Shown here: positions 16,695 through 23,207 of the stretch, in pieces
Position numbering within the stretch: the stretch's first letter is position 1
Layout: every line of letters begins with the position of its first letter
Source of the DNA: a virus
DNA length: 42,537 nucleotides
Virus record (IMG/VR): IMGVR_UViG_3300048834_000471
Span: 1-42,537 of that record
Direction: 5' to 3' (one strand)
Translations under genes and position numbers: made by a program
Notes under the pieces: model-generated
Seen by the model: only the letters and a program-made list of their open reading frames with translations
Databases searched by the model: none
What the model was told of the DNA's origin: nothing

Positions 16695-16831
16695 GAGAAA
16701 AACCTTTCCGAGTCGAGATTGACGTTTCGACATTACGCGCCGAGCGTAATTTCGCAACAAGATTTTTCGCGTTGCGCGCTTTTTATGTTCGCGCTATGCG
16801 TATCTCGCGGACGCATTCGAAAAGGTGCAAA
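16695..16831. promoter_or_regulatory. Divergent promoter region of the early operons
   Basis: A leftward promoter is suggested by TTGCGA (- strand, 16757-16752), a 16-nt spacer and TAATGT (16735-16730). The palindrome ATTACGC-GCCGA-GCGTAAT (16732-16750) fills the spacer. A rightward promoter is suggested by TTGCGC (16772-16777), 17 nt, TATGCG (16795-16800). A second inverted repeat, CGCAAC-N12-GTTGCG (16753-16776), lies between them. The HTH gene at 16832 is the first rightward gene and a natural candidate to bind here. Promoter hexamers are weak matches read by eye. Confidence 0.6.
16733..16749. promoter_or_regulatory. Operator TTACGC-N5-GCGTAA, copy 1
   Basis: TTACGC GCCGA GCGTAA. The palindrome matches in arm sequence and spacing the two copies at 36428 and 36461, 20 kb away. 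Here the arms extend by one base each side. It occupies the spacer of the leftward early promoter, so a bound protein would block RNA polymerase. Confidence 0.7.
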
Positions 16832-17101
16832 ATGACTGACACAGCCAAAGAATACGACGAGGGCTCCCCGGCGTGGCGAACTATTATGAAATGGGGAACG
16901 AACGCGCGTTTCGCGCGCTCGATCGGACGGACCCCGTCGACGACGCAACGCTGGTTAGAAAACGGTTGGATACCTTCGCAGAATCACGCCGAGGTTATTG
17001 AGGCGGCGCGGAGAGACGACATTATTGTCCGGCCGCTCGATTTTGTCGACGTCCGGCTTTTCAATGATACCGAACTCGAGCCTTATTCGGGGAAGGTATG
17101 A
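16832..17101 (+). CDS. HTH regulator, CarPH-isopro-like (Cro/repressor candidate)
   Basis: 89 aa from the ATG preceded by AAAAGGTGCAA; an upstream in-frame ATG at 16772 falls on the -35 region of its own promoter. Residues about 20-60 (WGTNARFARSIGRTPSTTQR, then WLENGWIPSQNHAEVIEAAR) match the pattern of the short Cro-like 'carph-isopro' helix-turn-helix proteins, which bind operators as dimers. It is the first gene rightward from a divergent control region containing a clear palindrome. Overlaps the methylase gene by ATGA. Probably the early regulator of this phage. Confidence 0.75.
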   Translation: MTDTAKEYDEGSPAWRTIMKWGTNARFARSIGRTPSTTQRWLENGWIPSQNHAEVIEAARRDDIIVRPLDFVDVRLFNDTELEPYSGKV

Positions 17102-17751
17102 CAAAGCGCGCAAAGGTCGAATATCCCGCCGACCCTTATCAATGGTATCGCGAGCCTCGGTTTTGCGTCGAGCAACTTTTCGACGTAATGGATTTTCGCG
17201 GCTCTTTGATATGGGACCCTAGTTGCGGCTCCGGAAATATACTCGACGTCGCCAAGGCGCGGGGATACGAAACCGTCGGCTCCGATATCATTGATCGGAA
17301 CCCGGCCCATAGGTTCTTTCGAGCAAACTTTCTCAAACAAAACCGGTTCCCGAAACCGGTCGACAAGCCGCTCTCGATAATCTGCAATCCCCCTTACGGC
17401 ACGGTCGACAACGTCCCTTTCATGGCGAATAAATTTGTCTTTAAGGCGCTTCGCGACGTCGAGTTTTACCGCGCCGCCTTTCTCGTTCCGATCGAGTTCG
17501 TTTGCGGACAGGACAGATATAATCAGATCTATTCGAGGCGTCCGCCCTCGCATTTCCTGCCATGCGTTCAGCGACCAAGCATGCCGCCGGGAGCGGCGGT
17601 CGAGGACCTCGGCTCCGACGCTTTCAAAGGCGGAATGGCTGATTATTGCTGGTTAGTATGGACCTCCGGCGGTCCTTATCGGACCGAGCTCGTTTTTCTG
17701 CCTCCCGAATCGGACGCTCCGGCGCCGGTCGAGAAGCGTATCCGAAATTAG
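17098..17751 (+). CDS. N6-adenine DNA methyltransferase
   Basis: 217 aa. The AdoMet-binding motif I is WDPSCGSGNILDVAKARGY (from residue 39) and the catalytic motif IV is SIICNPPYGT (N97-Y100), typical of class I amino-methyltransferases acting on adenine. It differs in sequence from the Dam-type gene at 12181, so the phage has two separate adenine methylases. Early position next to the regulator fits modification of phage DNA before replication. No partner nuclease is adjacent. Confidence 0.83.
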   Translation: MTKRAKVEYPADPYQWYREPRFCVEQLFDVMDFRGSLIWDPSCGSGNILDVAKARGYETVGSDIIDRNPAHRFFRANFLKQNRFPKPVDKPLSIICNPPYGTVDNVPFMANKFVFKALRDVEFYRAAFLVPIEFVCGQDRYNQIYSRRPPSHFLPCVQRPSMPPGAAVEDLGSDAFKGGMADYCWLVWTSGGPYRTELVFLPPESDAPAPVEKRIRN

Positions 17752-17807
17752 GGGTTTTTCCCTATACCGACGCCGAGCGGCTTCTCGGCAACATTTGGAG
17801 AAATACC

Positions 17808-18791
17808 ATGCGTCTAGACGACGAACCCGAAACCGATATCGACCAGGTCGAAGAAACCGCCGAGGAAACCGGAGAAGCCGGAGCCGGCGACGGAAACGAA
17901 CCGGCCGATCATATCGAAGCGTTCGACAATCAAATGGACCGGCTCGAAACAATGGCGGTCGAGGCCGAGTTTGAGAGCGGAACGCTGGTCGGCGATATCC
18001 GAGATCTCATTGTCGGCATTTTCAAGGAACGGCCGAAACCTTGGTCGCAAATGTCGCAGTCGCAGCAACGCGACGTCGGCAAAATGGCCGAGGCGGTCGC
18101 GGAAAAGGTTATCCGCAAAGCGGTTCGCGTCATTGCCGAGCAAGACGACATTACGGTTCACGCTGCGCTCAAATCCTATAGCTCCGGCGACGGGTTCGAT
18201 ATCAAGCTCAAGGCCGCCTCGGACGAGGAAACCGCTTTACAGCTATACCGATTGCAGGGCCATGACGTTGTATTGATCTCGGCCGATTCGAACCGGTTCA
18301 AGGGGCAGAAAAAGCCGATTGATACTCAGCCGGACGAGCCCGACCTCCCGTTCAGCGACCCGCGACCCGAAATTCCGGAAAGCGACGGGACCGAAACCGA
18401 TCTCGCCGACGCCGCGGAGGGGCTTGACGAGGTGGACGAGGAAACGGCCGAGACCGAGGAAATAGTCCAGGAAGAAGCGGAAACCGCAGAAAACCTCGGC
18501 TCCGAGGTGGAAGAGTCCGTCGATTACGAAAGCCGAACCAATCCGGACGACGACGCAACGGCGCCTTATGTGCCGACCGACGACGACGGAAACGAGATCA
18601 CGCTCGAGCAAGAGGAGGCATGGTCTCAGGTGACGCATGTAACGGCGAAAGAGCCTGAATTTCCCGATATCGGGGCTTCATGGGTCAAGCCGGACGAGGG
18701 GGAGGTCCGTTATTGGCATGGTCAAAAATGGTATCTGAAACCGCCAAGCGCCGGCCGTTCACCGCCTGAGGACGAGGGCGACGAGGCGTAA
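17808..18791 (+). CDS. Acidic early protein of unknown function
   Basis: 327 aa from the ATG preceded by TTTGGAGAAATACC; the longer frame from 17646 lies inside the methylase gene. N-terminal and C-terminal thirds are very acidic and low-complexity (ETDIDQVEETAEETGEAG; DEVDEETAETEEIVQEEAE). A folded central part (about 70-170) contains MAEAVAEKVIRKAVRVIAEQ and ALQLYRLQGHDVVLISADS. The end (GEVRYWHGQKWYLKPP) looks like a short WxW-type motif. Extreme acidity can mimic DNA in anti-host proteins, but that is speculation; no family recognised. Confidence 0.65.
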   Translation: MRLDDEPETDIDQVEETAEETGEAGAGDGNEPADHIEAFDNQMDRLETMAVEAEFESGTLVGDIRDLIVGIFKERPKPWSQMSQSQQRDVGKMAEAVAEKVIRKAVRVIAEQDDITVHAALKSYSSGDGFDIKLKAASDEETALQLYRLQGHDVVLISADSNRFKGQKKPIDTQPDEPDLPFSDPRPEIPESDGTETDLADAAEGLDEVDEETAETEEIVQEEAETAENLGSEVEESVDYESRTNPDDDATAPYVPTDDDGNEITLEQEEAWSQVTHVTAKEPEFPDIGASWVKPDEGEVRYWHGQKWYLKPPSAGRSPPEDEGDEA

Positions 18792-18809
18792 AACCCTTTC
18801 GCTCCCGGA

Positions 18810-18849
18810 ACCCGCCGTCGCAAATAGTCCGCAACTAGCGGCGGCGGGT
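18810..18849 (+). promoter_or_regulatory. Long hairpin in the ACP leader (attenuator or processing site)
   Basis: ACCCGCCGTCGC (18810-18821) pairs with GCGGCGGCGGGT (18838-18849): twelve pairs including one G-U, with a 16-nt loop. No U tract follows, so it is not a normal terminator. It lies in the 83-nt gap before the ACP-like gene, the longest gap in this early operon, and may control or separate expression of the downstream genes. Confidence 0.5.
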
Positions 18850-18874
18850 CGAGGATAGCAAAAGGAGAAAGAGC

Positions 18875-19162
18875 ATGCAGAAACCGGAAATCGAGCAACG
18901 GGTAAGGACCGCTATTGGTCAACTATTCGGACCCGCCGCCTCGGAAATAGCCGCGGAAACGCCGCTTTTTGATTTCAAGACGGAACGGAGGAAGGGGACC
19001 GATCTCGCGCGTATCGAGGGGACTATGCCCGATCTCGACTCTCTCGACCAAGTCGAGCTTGTAATGTTTGTCGAGGACGAGTTCGATATCGAGCTCCCCG
19101 AAAGCGTTTCGCATCCGTTGCGGACCATTGCACAATTTGTCGACGCGATTTTCGAAGCATGA
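18875..19162 (+). CDS. Acyl carrier protein-like protein
   Basis: 95 aa, preceded by AAAGGAGAAAGAGC. The second half matches the ACP helix II signature: DLDSLDQVELVMFVEDEF, with S56 in the DSL motif that carries 4'-phosphopantetheine in cellular ACPs, then DIELPESV and a final helix (LRTIAQFVDAIFEA). The protein is longer than cellular ACPs (about 78 aa) because loop I holds an extra charged stretch (FKTERRKGTDLARIEGT). It overlaps the RusA gene (ATGA). No acyltransferase or synthase is nearby, so it may use host enzymes, or act as a protein-interaction module. Confidence 0.8.
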   Translation: MQKPEIEQRVRTAIGQLFGPAASEIAAETPLFDFKTERRKGTDLARIEGTMPDLDSLDQVELVMFVEDEFDIELPESVSHPLRTIAQFVDAIFEA

Positions 19163-19710
19163 GAATAGATTTCTCAATTCCTGGTCGACCAAGGGCAAAG
19201 GAGCGGCATAGGCAGGGACAGGGCCGGAGCTATTCCTCCGACGAGCTGGTCGCGGAAACGGTCCATATCCGGAAAATTGCCAGAAAGGCGATTGAGGCTT
19301 TAGGCGTCCCGCCTTTAACCGGTCCGGTCCGAATGATTGTCGAGAGCGTTTTCGAGACGCCGGCGTCATGGAATCGAGAAGCGAAAGCGGCCGCCCTTGC
19401 TGGTGACGTTCCTCATATCTCCGTTCCCGATCTCGACAATATCGAGAAGCTGATAGCCGACGCTTGTAACGAGGTCGTTTATGTCGACGATAGCCAGATT
19501 GCGGAAAAGATCTCGCGCAAGCGATACGGCTCAGGCGCGCGGGTCGACGTCGCGTTCGAGCCGATTATCAATCCGTTCCTGAGCAACTATGGACACCCCG
19601 GCGAGGCTTCGAAAATCGAGAGGTTGAGAGCCGGACCGAAAAAGAAAGCGCGGCGCAAGGCAAAGCCTGCCGAGAAACCTTCGAACGACATTGGAAAGCG
19701 CATAAAATGA
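19159..19710 (+). CDS. rusA: RusA-type Holliday junction resolvase
   Basis: 183 aa. The RusA signature PDLDNIEKLIADACN (D91, D93, N94, K97, D101) is followed by VVYVDDSQI with D110/D111, the metal-binding acidic residues of the family. RusA dimers cut four-way DNA junctions formed in recombination and replication. The C-terminal tail is lysine-rich and extends beyond the core of about 120 aa. Coupled to the ACP-like gene upstream and overlapping the replication gene downstream by 4 nt. Confidence 0.85.
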   Translation: MRIDFSIPGRPRAKERHRQGQGRSYSSDELVAETVHIRKIARKAIEALGVPPLTGPVRMIVESVFETPASWNREAKAAALAGDVPHISVPDLDNIEKLIADACNEVVYVDDSQIAEKISRKRYGSGARVDVAFEPIINPFLSNYGHPGEASKIERLRAGPKKKARRKAKPAEKPSNDIGKRIK

Positions 19711-21005
19711 CAATCCCGCCGCTAACCCCTCCGAACTGCGACCTCCGCGATTTCGGCTTTATGCCTCTCGATGTTGTCCGGTTCCGGCAATCCGATCTCG
19801 TTACTCAGGCAGACCCTGAGTCGATTGTTGCCGCTATTCTGCTATGGGGTTCGGCGTGGCACAGTGTCCCCGCGGCTTCATTGACCAATGACGATCGTTC
19901 GCTTGCTCAGGCGGCGGGATATGGGCGCGCGGTTGAGGCATTTCTCAAGATAAAGGATGACGCGCTTAAGGGTTTCGTCCTTTGCAGCGATAACCGGCTT
20001 TATCATCCCGTTGTCGCTGAGAAAGCTCGCGAGGCTTGGAAAGGCAAGCTCGAGCGGCGTTGGCGGACCGAATGCGCTCGTATTCGCAAGCATAACGAAC
20101 GCAACAAAAACGACCCCGCCGCGCAACAATCGACGCCGACATTCGAGGAATTTTTGTCGCGTGTGACGTCACAAGTTGTCGCATGTGACAGCAAAGGGAC
20201 GTCACAACCCGAGCAAGAGCAACTGCCCCTCGATAGAGACGCATCGGACGAGGAGTTGATCGAATACGTCGATAAGTTGGCTGAGAACTTATCGGAAACG
20301 TCAATGTCACATGCGACAATTGATAATGTCGCGCGTGACAATAAACCTAGTCACACAAATGTCGCGCGTGAAATGCCCTCCAAGGGACAGGGAGAGGGAC
20401 AGGGACAGGGAGAGGGAGACTCTATAGGAGAAGATATCCTATCTTCTCCATTAGCCGGAGACGGAATTGTTTCGAGGGTCGAGATCATTTCGAGACTTTC
20501 CGGCCTCAACATTACTATCCCGAGAAACCTCAATAACGCGCTTGAGCAACTGAAATCTTGGGAAGCGGAGGGGATTAGTTTCGAGGAGACTATCGTCCCC
20601 GTCGTGAAGGAAAGGACAGCGGAGAGCCCTACCGAGCCGATATACTCGCTGAGATACTTTGACGCCTCGGTTCGCAAACGGCATGCTTTGTTGCTACAGG
20701 GTATCTCGAGAAAGGCTCCTGAGCCGGTTAAGCCTCGCGCTCCGAAACCTCCGATCGAGGAGAAAGACGACGAAAGCGAGATTGTGACAAAGTTCCGCGA
20801 CCGGTTAAGAGCGAGCCTCGGTCCCGCTTATGACGAGAAGCTCTCGACCAAAGACGTTGCGGTTAAGCTGGTCGATGGTCGGTTTCTGCAATTGGTTTTC
20901 CGGAACGACGCCGAGAGGTCGATAGCGCAATTCTCTTACGACGACCCCGTCGGCCGAGCCGCGAGATCTCTTGGATTGACCGCGACGTTCGAGTCGCTGA
21001 GATAG
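19707..21005 (+). CDS. Replication initiation protein (DUF1376 N-terminal domain) carrying an internal origin
   Basis: 432 aa. Residues about 18-115 (FMPLDVVRFRQSDLVTQADP to AREAWKGKLERRWRTE) match the DUF1376/YdaU-type domain of phage replication proteins. A low-complexity linker follows (KGQGEGQGQGEG). The C-terminal 80 residues (FRDRLRASLGPAYDEKLSTK; FLQLVFRNDAERSIAQF) resemble a DnaA N-terminal-like domain found in similar proteins. The coding DNA of the linker contains iteron-like repeats and an inverted repeat, as in lambda O. There is no helicase, primase or polymerase nearby, so host replication enzymes are probably recruited. Confidence 0.75.
   Translation: MTIPPLTPPNCDLRDFGFMPLDVVRFRQSDLVTQADPESIVAAILLWGSAWHSVPAASLTNDDRSLAQAAGYGRAVEAFLKIKDDALKGFVLCSDNRLYHPVVAEKAREAWKGKLERRWRTECARIRKHNERNKNDPAAQQSTPTFEEFLSRVTSQVVACDSKGTSQPEQEQLPLDRDASDEELIEYVDKLAENLSETSMSHATIDNVARDNKPSHTNVAREMPSKGQGEGQGQGEGDSIGEDILSSPLAGDGIVSRVEIISRLSGLNITIPRNLNNALEQLKSWEAEGISFEETIVPVVKERTAESPTEPIYSLRYFDASVRKRHALLLQGISRKAPEPVKPRAPKPPIEEKDDESEIVTKFRDRLRASLGPAYDEKLSTKDVAVKLVDGRFLQLVFRNDAERSIAQFSYDDPVGRAARSLGLTATFESLR
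20154..20373. repeat. Iteron-like repeats, candidate replication origin
   Basis: Five 15-bp copies related to TTGTCGCRYGTGACA are seen: 20154-20168, 20176-20190, 20305-20319 (inverted, exact complement of the second), 20326-20340 and 20359-20373. Two GACGTCAC boxes (20166, 20199) lie among them. They are inside the replication gene, the usual place for an iteron origin recognised by its own product. Confidence 0.75.
20384..20419 (+). repeat. Six tandem purine-rich hexamers
   Basis: GGGACA and GGGAGA units in the order A-B-A-A-B-B (A = GGGACA, B = GGGAGA) immediately follow the iterons and encode the Gly/Gln/Glu linker of the replication protein. The strand bias (purines on the + strand) could help duplex opening or form unusual structure at the origin. 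Confidence 0.8.
20427..20449. repeat. 10-bp perfect inverted repeat at the origin
   Basis: GGAGAAGATA, 3-nt spacer, TATCTTCTCC, right after the purine hexamers and in the most AT-rich stretch of the gene. It resembles the hairpin/AT element beside lambdoid iterons and may mark the unwinding region. Confidence 0.7.
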
Positions 21006-21015
21006 GAGCTCGGTT

Positions 21016-21273
21016 ATGGCATGCAAGACGGTCAAGCTCCCGAGCGGAGGAACTGCCATTGTTTGCGGCGTAAGGTCCAAGCGACAACCTTGCGTCTCAT
21101 GCGGCCGACCCGCGAGCAATCTTTGCGACTGGAAAGTTCAGGAGCGAGTGTCCGGGACATGCGACGCCCCGGTTTGCGACGCCTGCACTCATTCCCCCGC
21201 TCCGGAGAAAGATCTTTGTCCCGATCATGCGCGCGCCTGGAAAGACATGCTGGCGGCGAGGTCGCGCAAATGA
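21016..21273 (+). CDS. Small cysteine-rich zinc-binding protein
   Basis: 85 aa, preceded by TAGGAGCTCGGTT. Cysteine pairs CVSCG, CDAPVCDAC and CPDH suggest two zinc sites (treble-clef-like). Residues between are basic. The stop overlaps the nuclease start at 21270 (ATGA). Small zinc proteins of this type often accompany replication genes in phages; the specific role is unknown. Confidence 0.7.
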   Translation: MACKTVKLPSGGTAIVCGVRSKRQPCVSCGRPASNLCDWKVQERVSGTCDAPVCDACTHSPAPEKDLCPDHARAWKDMLAARSRK

Positions 21274-21863
21274 GCTCGGCGTCTGAGGAGCGGATAAGGC
21301 TCAAGGCCGAGCATGCGTTGCGCGCCGCCTATCCCGAGGCGCGTATCATTCACGAACTGGTCGTCGAGCAAGGCTCTTGCCGCCTAGATCTCGCCGCGGT
21401 TACGCCGACCAGGTTAATTCTTGTCGAGGTCAAATCGGAAAAGGACGTCCTCGATCGACTGGAAAAACAGGTTCGCAAAGCGAAAGCCGTTGCGGACGGG
21501 GTTCTCGTCGTCACTACTCATAAGCATATCGACAAGGCTCGAAAGGTTGCGGGATATCGCACAACATGCCTCGAGGACGACGTATCGAGATTTCTCGAGG
21601 GTTATCACCGGAGAGACGTTCTCGAGGCCGCGACAAACGCTCCGGCTCGCCTGGGCATGCTATGGGCGCAAGAGCTGCGGATTGTTGCCGGCATGGGGAG
21701 AAAGTCGACGAGGACGCATTGCATAAGGTTCGCGGCCGACAATTTGACCGGAGCCGAATGCCGCATGAGGGTTTGCGCTGCGCTCAGGGCGCGAGAGTTC
21801 CCGAGAGCCGACCCTCCCGTCCTTTCCGAACTGTTCAGCTCTCCGACAAGGTTCCAGCCATGA
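21270..21863 (+). CDS. PD-(D/E)XK nuclease-like protein (MmcB/sce7726-type)
   Basis: 197 aa from the ATG coupled to the zinc gene; the frame is open further upstream but that part is antisense-like shadow. The nuclease core is HELVVEQGSCRLDLAAV (E29, D40) and LILVEVKSEKD (E53-x-K55), the D...ExK arrangement of PD-(D/E)XK enzymes. Similar short proteins are linked to DNA repair or phage recombination. The C-terminal 80 residues are basic with a few cysteines and not recognised. Overlaps the Mor-like gene by ATGA. Confidence 0.7.
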   Translation: MSSASEERIRLKAEHALRAAYPEARIIHELVVEQGSCRLDLAAVTPTRLILVEVKSEKDVLDRLEKQVRKAKAVADGVLVVTTHKHIDKARKVAGYRTTCLEDDVSRFLEGYHRRDVLEAATNAPARLGMLWAQELRIVAGMGRKSTRTHCIRFAADNLTGAECRMRVCAALRAREFPRADPPVLSELFSSPTRFQP

Positions 21864-22213
21864 GCGACCCTCTCGATATCCTCGGTCCGGAGCGCGCCGC
21901 GCGCGTCAAAGCCATTGCCGGCGGGACAAGGATATCGGTCCCGAGCGACGTCGACTCGCCGTTCAACCGGGCAAGATCTCTCGAGAGCCGGTTCGGGCGC
22001 GAGATTGCAATCCTCCTCGTCTTTCATTTCGCCGGCCGAGTGATTTACGTTCCGCGCGCCGAAACCTCGGCTCAGGTCGATATCCGAAAAGTCGCGCGAT
22101 TGACCAAACGAAAAAAGAGCGCCCAGGAGATCGCGCGCAAGCTGGAATGCTCCGAACGCGCCGTTTATGCGGCTCGGGCTCGAGCAAAGGCGCGCGGCCT
22201 TTTGCCGACTTGA
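21860..22213 (+). CDS. Mor-like transcription activator candidate
   Basis: 117 aa. The middle (REIAILLVFHFAGRVIYVPR) resembles the beta-strand dimerisation part of Mu Mor/C activators. The C-terminus (ARLTKRKKSAQEIARKLECS, then ERAVYAARARAK) is a clear helix-turn-helix. Mor proteins activate middle or late promoters by binding next to the -35 region. It could therefore be the activator acting at the conserved 17-bp element upstream of the virion promoters at 36493 and 40830; that link is inference. Confidence 0.6.
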   Translation: MSDPLDILGPERAARVKAIAGGTRISVPSDVDSPFNRARSLESRFGREIAILLVFHFAGRVIYVPRAETSAQVDIRKVARLTKRKKSAQEIARKLECSERAVYAARARAKARGLLPT

Positions 22214-22232
22214 CGAGTTGCGCGTTTTACTG

Positions 22233-22249
22233 TTACGCAAAGGGCGAAA
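22233..22249. promoter_or_regulatory. Degenerate operator-like site
   Basis: TTACGC-AAAGG-GCGAAA differs from the TTACGC-N5-GCGTAA operator at one arm base. It lies in the 47-nt gap after the Mor-like gene, overlapping the ribosome-site region (GGGCGAAAGGAG) of the next gene. It may be a weak site or a coincidence. Confidence 0.3.
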
Positions 22250-22260
22250 GGAGAATCAAT

Positions 22261-22422
22261 ATGCGAACCTCGATAGTTCGAGGCCTTAAGGGTCTCGTCG
22301 CTTGGTTAGGGCGGCGCAATTGCCGCTATAACCATCGCGACCAATGGGAGCGGACGGCGCGCGGCAAGCGCAAATGCAGAAAATGCGGCCGGACATGGAC
22401 TAAGGGTTATTCCCGTTCATAT
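22261..22422 (+). CDS. Small zinc-ribbon protein; 3' end of reading frame uncertain
   Basis: Starts with ATG after GAAAGGAGAATCAAT. The protein begins with a short basic amphipathic part and has a zinc ribbon: NCRYNH...RKCRKCGRTW. After codon 48 or so the sequence turns into unlikely Ser/Arg-rich text and stays open without a stop to 22965, where it merges with a separate gene. The true end is therefore not visible. A TAA exists in the -1 frame at 22401, right after the ribbon. An indel or a frameshift is likely. Confidence 0.5.
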
Positions 22423-22559
22423 CTGAGGAGGTCGAGAACGCCGTTCGGGAGCAATTCGCCTACGTCGATCAATGGCAAAACGAAATGCTCGAGCAAGAGC
22501 AACTCGAACTTGAACGCCGACGCTATGAGGCCGAGGCTATGGAAAACGGAGAATTTTAG
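22404..22559 (+). CDS. Helical reading frame lacking a normal start codon
   Basis: Frame 0 from 22404 to the TAG at 22557-22559. It reads as a convincing charged helical protein (SEEVENAVREQFAYVDQWQN, then EMLEQEQLELERRRYEAEAM) with normal phage codon use, and its stop overlaps the next gene's GTG (TAGTG). No ATG, GTG or TTG lies near the beginning; the first ATG (22485) leaves 24 aa. Either a non-canonical start (ATA at 22419), a -1 frameshift from the zinc-ribbon gene, or an assembly error is needed. Confidence 0.45.
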   Translation, partial: GLFPFISEEVENAVREQFAYVDQWQNEMLEQEQLELERRRYEAEAMENGEF

Positions 22560-22753
22560 TGTCACCTCTCGCAAATCTCGCCATGCTGTCCGGAACGATT
22601 TTCGGCCTCGTCGCAATAGGGCATGCGCTGCGCTCGCTCTTGGCAAAAGAGCTCGACGATACCGAGCGCAACCTCAACCGAGCGTTCGGGTTTGGCGCTA
22701 TGGAGTTCGTCTTTCTGGTCTCGGCCGGCATTCTGCAATGGTTTCAGCTATGA
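22559..22753 (+). CDS. Two-TM small membrane protein
   Basis: 64 aa with a GTG start overlapping the preceding TAG. Hydrophobic segments at about residues 5-22 (ANLAMLSGTIFGLVAIGHAL) and 47-61 (FGAMEFVFLVSAGILQW), joined by a charged loop. The stop overlaps the next ATG (ATGA at 22750). Small membrane proteins in early operons are often superinfection-exclusion or host-takeover factors; there is no direct evidence for either here. Confidence 0.65.
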   Translation: MSPLANLAMLSGTIFGLVAIGHALRSLLAKELDDTERNLNRAFGFGAMEFVFLVSAGILQWFQL

Positions 22754-22965
22754 GCCTGGTCGACGATCTTGTCGTGATTATGCGACGGTTCACTGTCCGC
22801 AAATTGTCCGGCGGGACCTATCGCGGCTCGAGATCTCCGTCGCAATATGCGGTTTTTGTCGACGGCAAGAAAGCAACCGCCGGCGCAACGCATATCGAGA
22901 CCGCACTCGCTCGAGACGAAATGGTCGCGCGCGAGATACTTTGCGCGCTCGGAGTCGACCAGTGA
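22750..22965 (+). CDS. Hypothetical 71-aa early protein
   Basis: Begins at the ATG overlapping the membrane protein stop. The frame is open far upstream, but only this part has convincing composition. It reads MSLVDDLVVIMRRFTVRKLS, then beta-like YAVFVDGKKATAGATHIE and a final helix. No motif recognised. The stop overlaps the GTG of the next gene (GTGA at 22962), giving a chain of coupled genes. Confidence 0.6.
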   Translation: MSLVDDLVVIMRRFTVRKLSGGTYRGSRSPSQYAVFVDGKKATAGATHIETALARDEMVAREILCALGVDQ

Positions 22966-23207
22966 ATGAGGCTCTCCCTCGTCGACCGCGAAAACGCGCG
23001 CCAAACAATCCGGCGCCGAAACCGAAATTTCGTCCCGATATGAGGCGGCAAAGGCTTTTTGCTTCAATTGCCGGAAAGAGCCTTATTCACATTTCGGAAC
23101 TGGTCGAGGCCTCAGGATGGACGGAGGCAATAGTCGCGAAAGAGCTCAAGCGGCTCGGATGGAAAAAACAGCGGCCGCCTCATGCCGACAAATGGGGTAT
23201 CTCATGA
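22962..23207 (+). CDS. Small winged-helix-like DNA-binding protein
   Basis: 81 aa with a GTG start in a GTGA overlap. Basic, proline-rich N-terminus (RRPRKRAPNNPAPKPKF) followed by RQRLFASIAGKSLIHISELV and EASGWTEAIVAKELKRLGW. The latter reads like a helix-turn-helix/winged-helix with the recognition helix at EAIVAKELKRL. It may bind DNA near packaging or late-control sites, as it precedes the terminase genes. The DNA-binding call is by pattern only. Confidence 0.55.
   Translation: MNEALPRRPRKRAPNNPAPKPKFRPDMRRQRLFASIAGKSLIHISELVEASGWTEAIVAKELKRLGWKKQRPPHADKWGIS

Noticed and set aside
16772-16831. Upstream ATG extending the HTH regulator
   Set aside because: It would overlap the predicted promoter elements and lacks a ribosome site; the ATG at 16832 has one.
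17752-17790. TAGGG-GTTTTT-CCCTA hairpin after the early adenine methylase
   Set aside because: Five-bp stem without a U tract after it; probably chance.
22147-22965. One continuous 272-codon frame
   Set aside because: Only its ends look coding; the middle is Ser/Arg-rich shadow over two genes in other frames that have coupled starts and stops.
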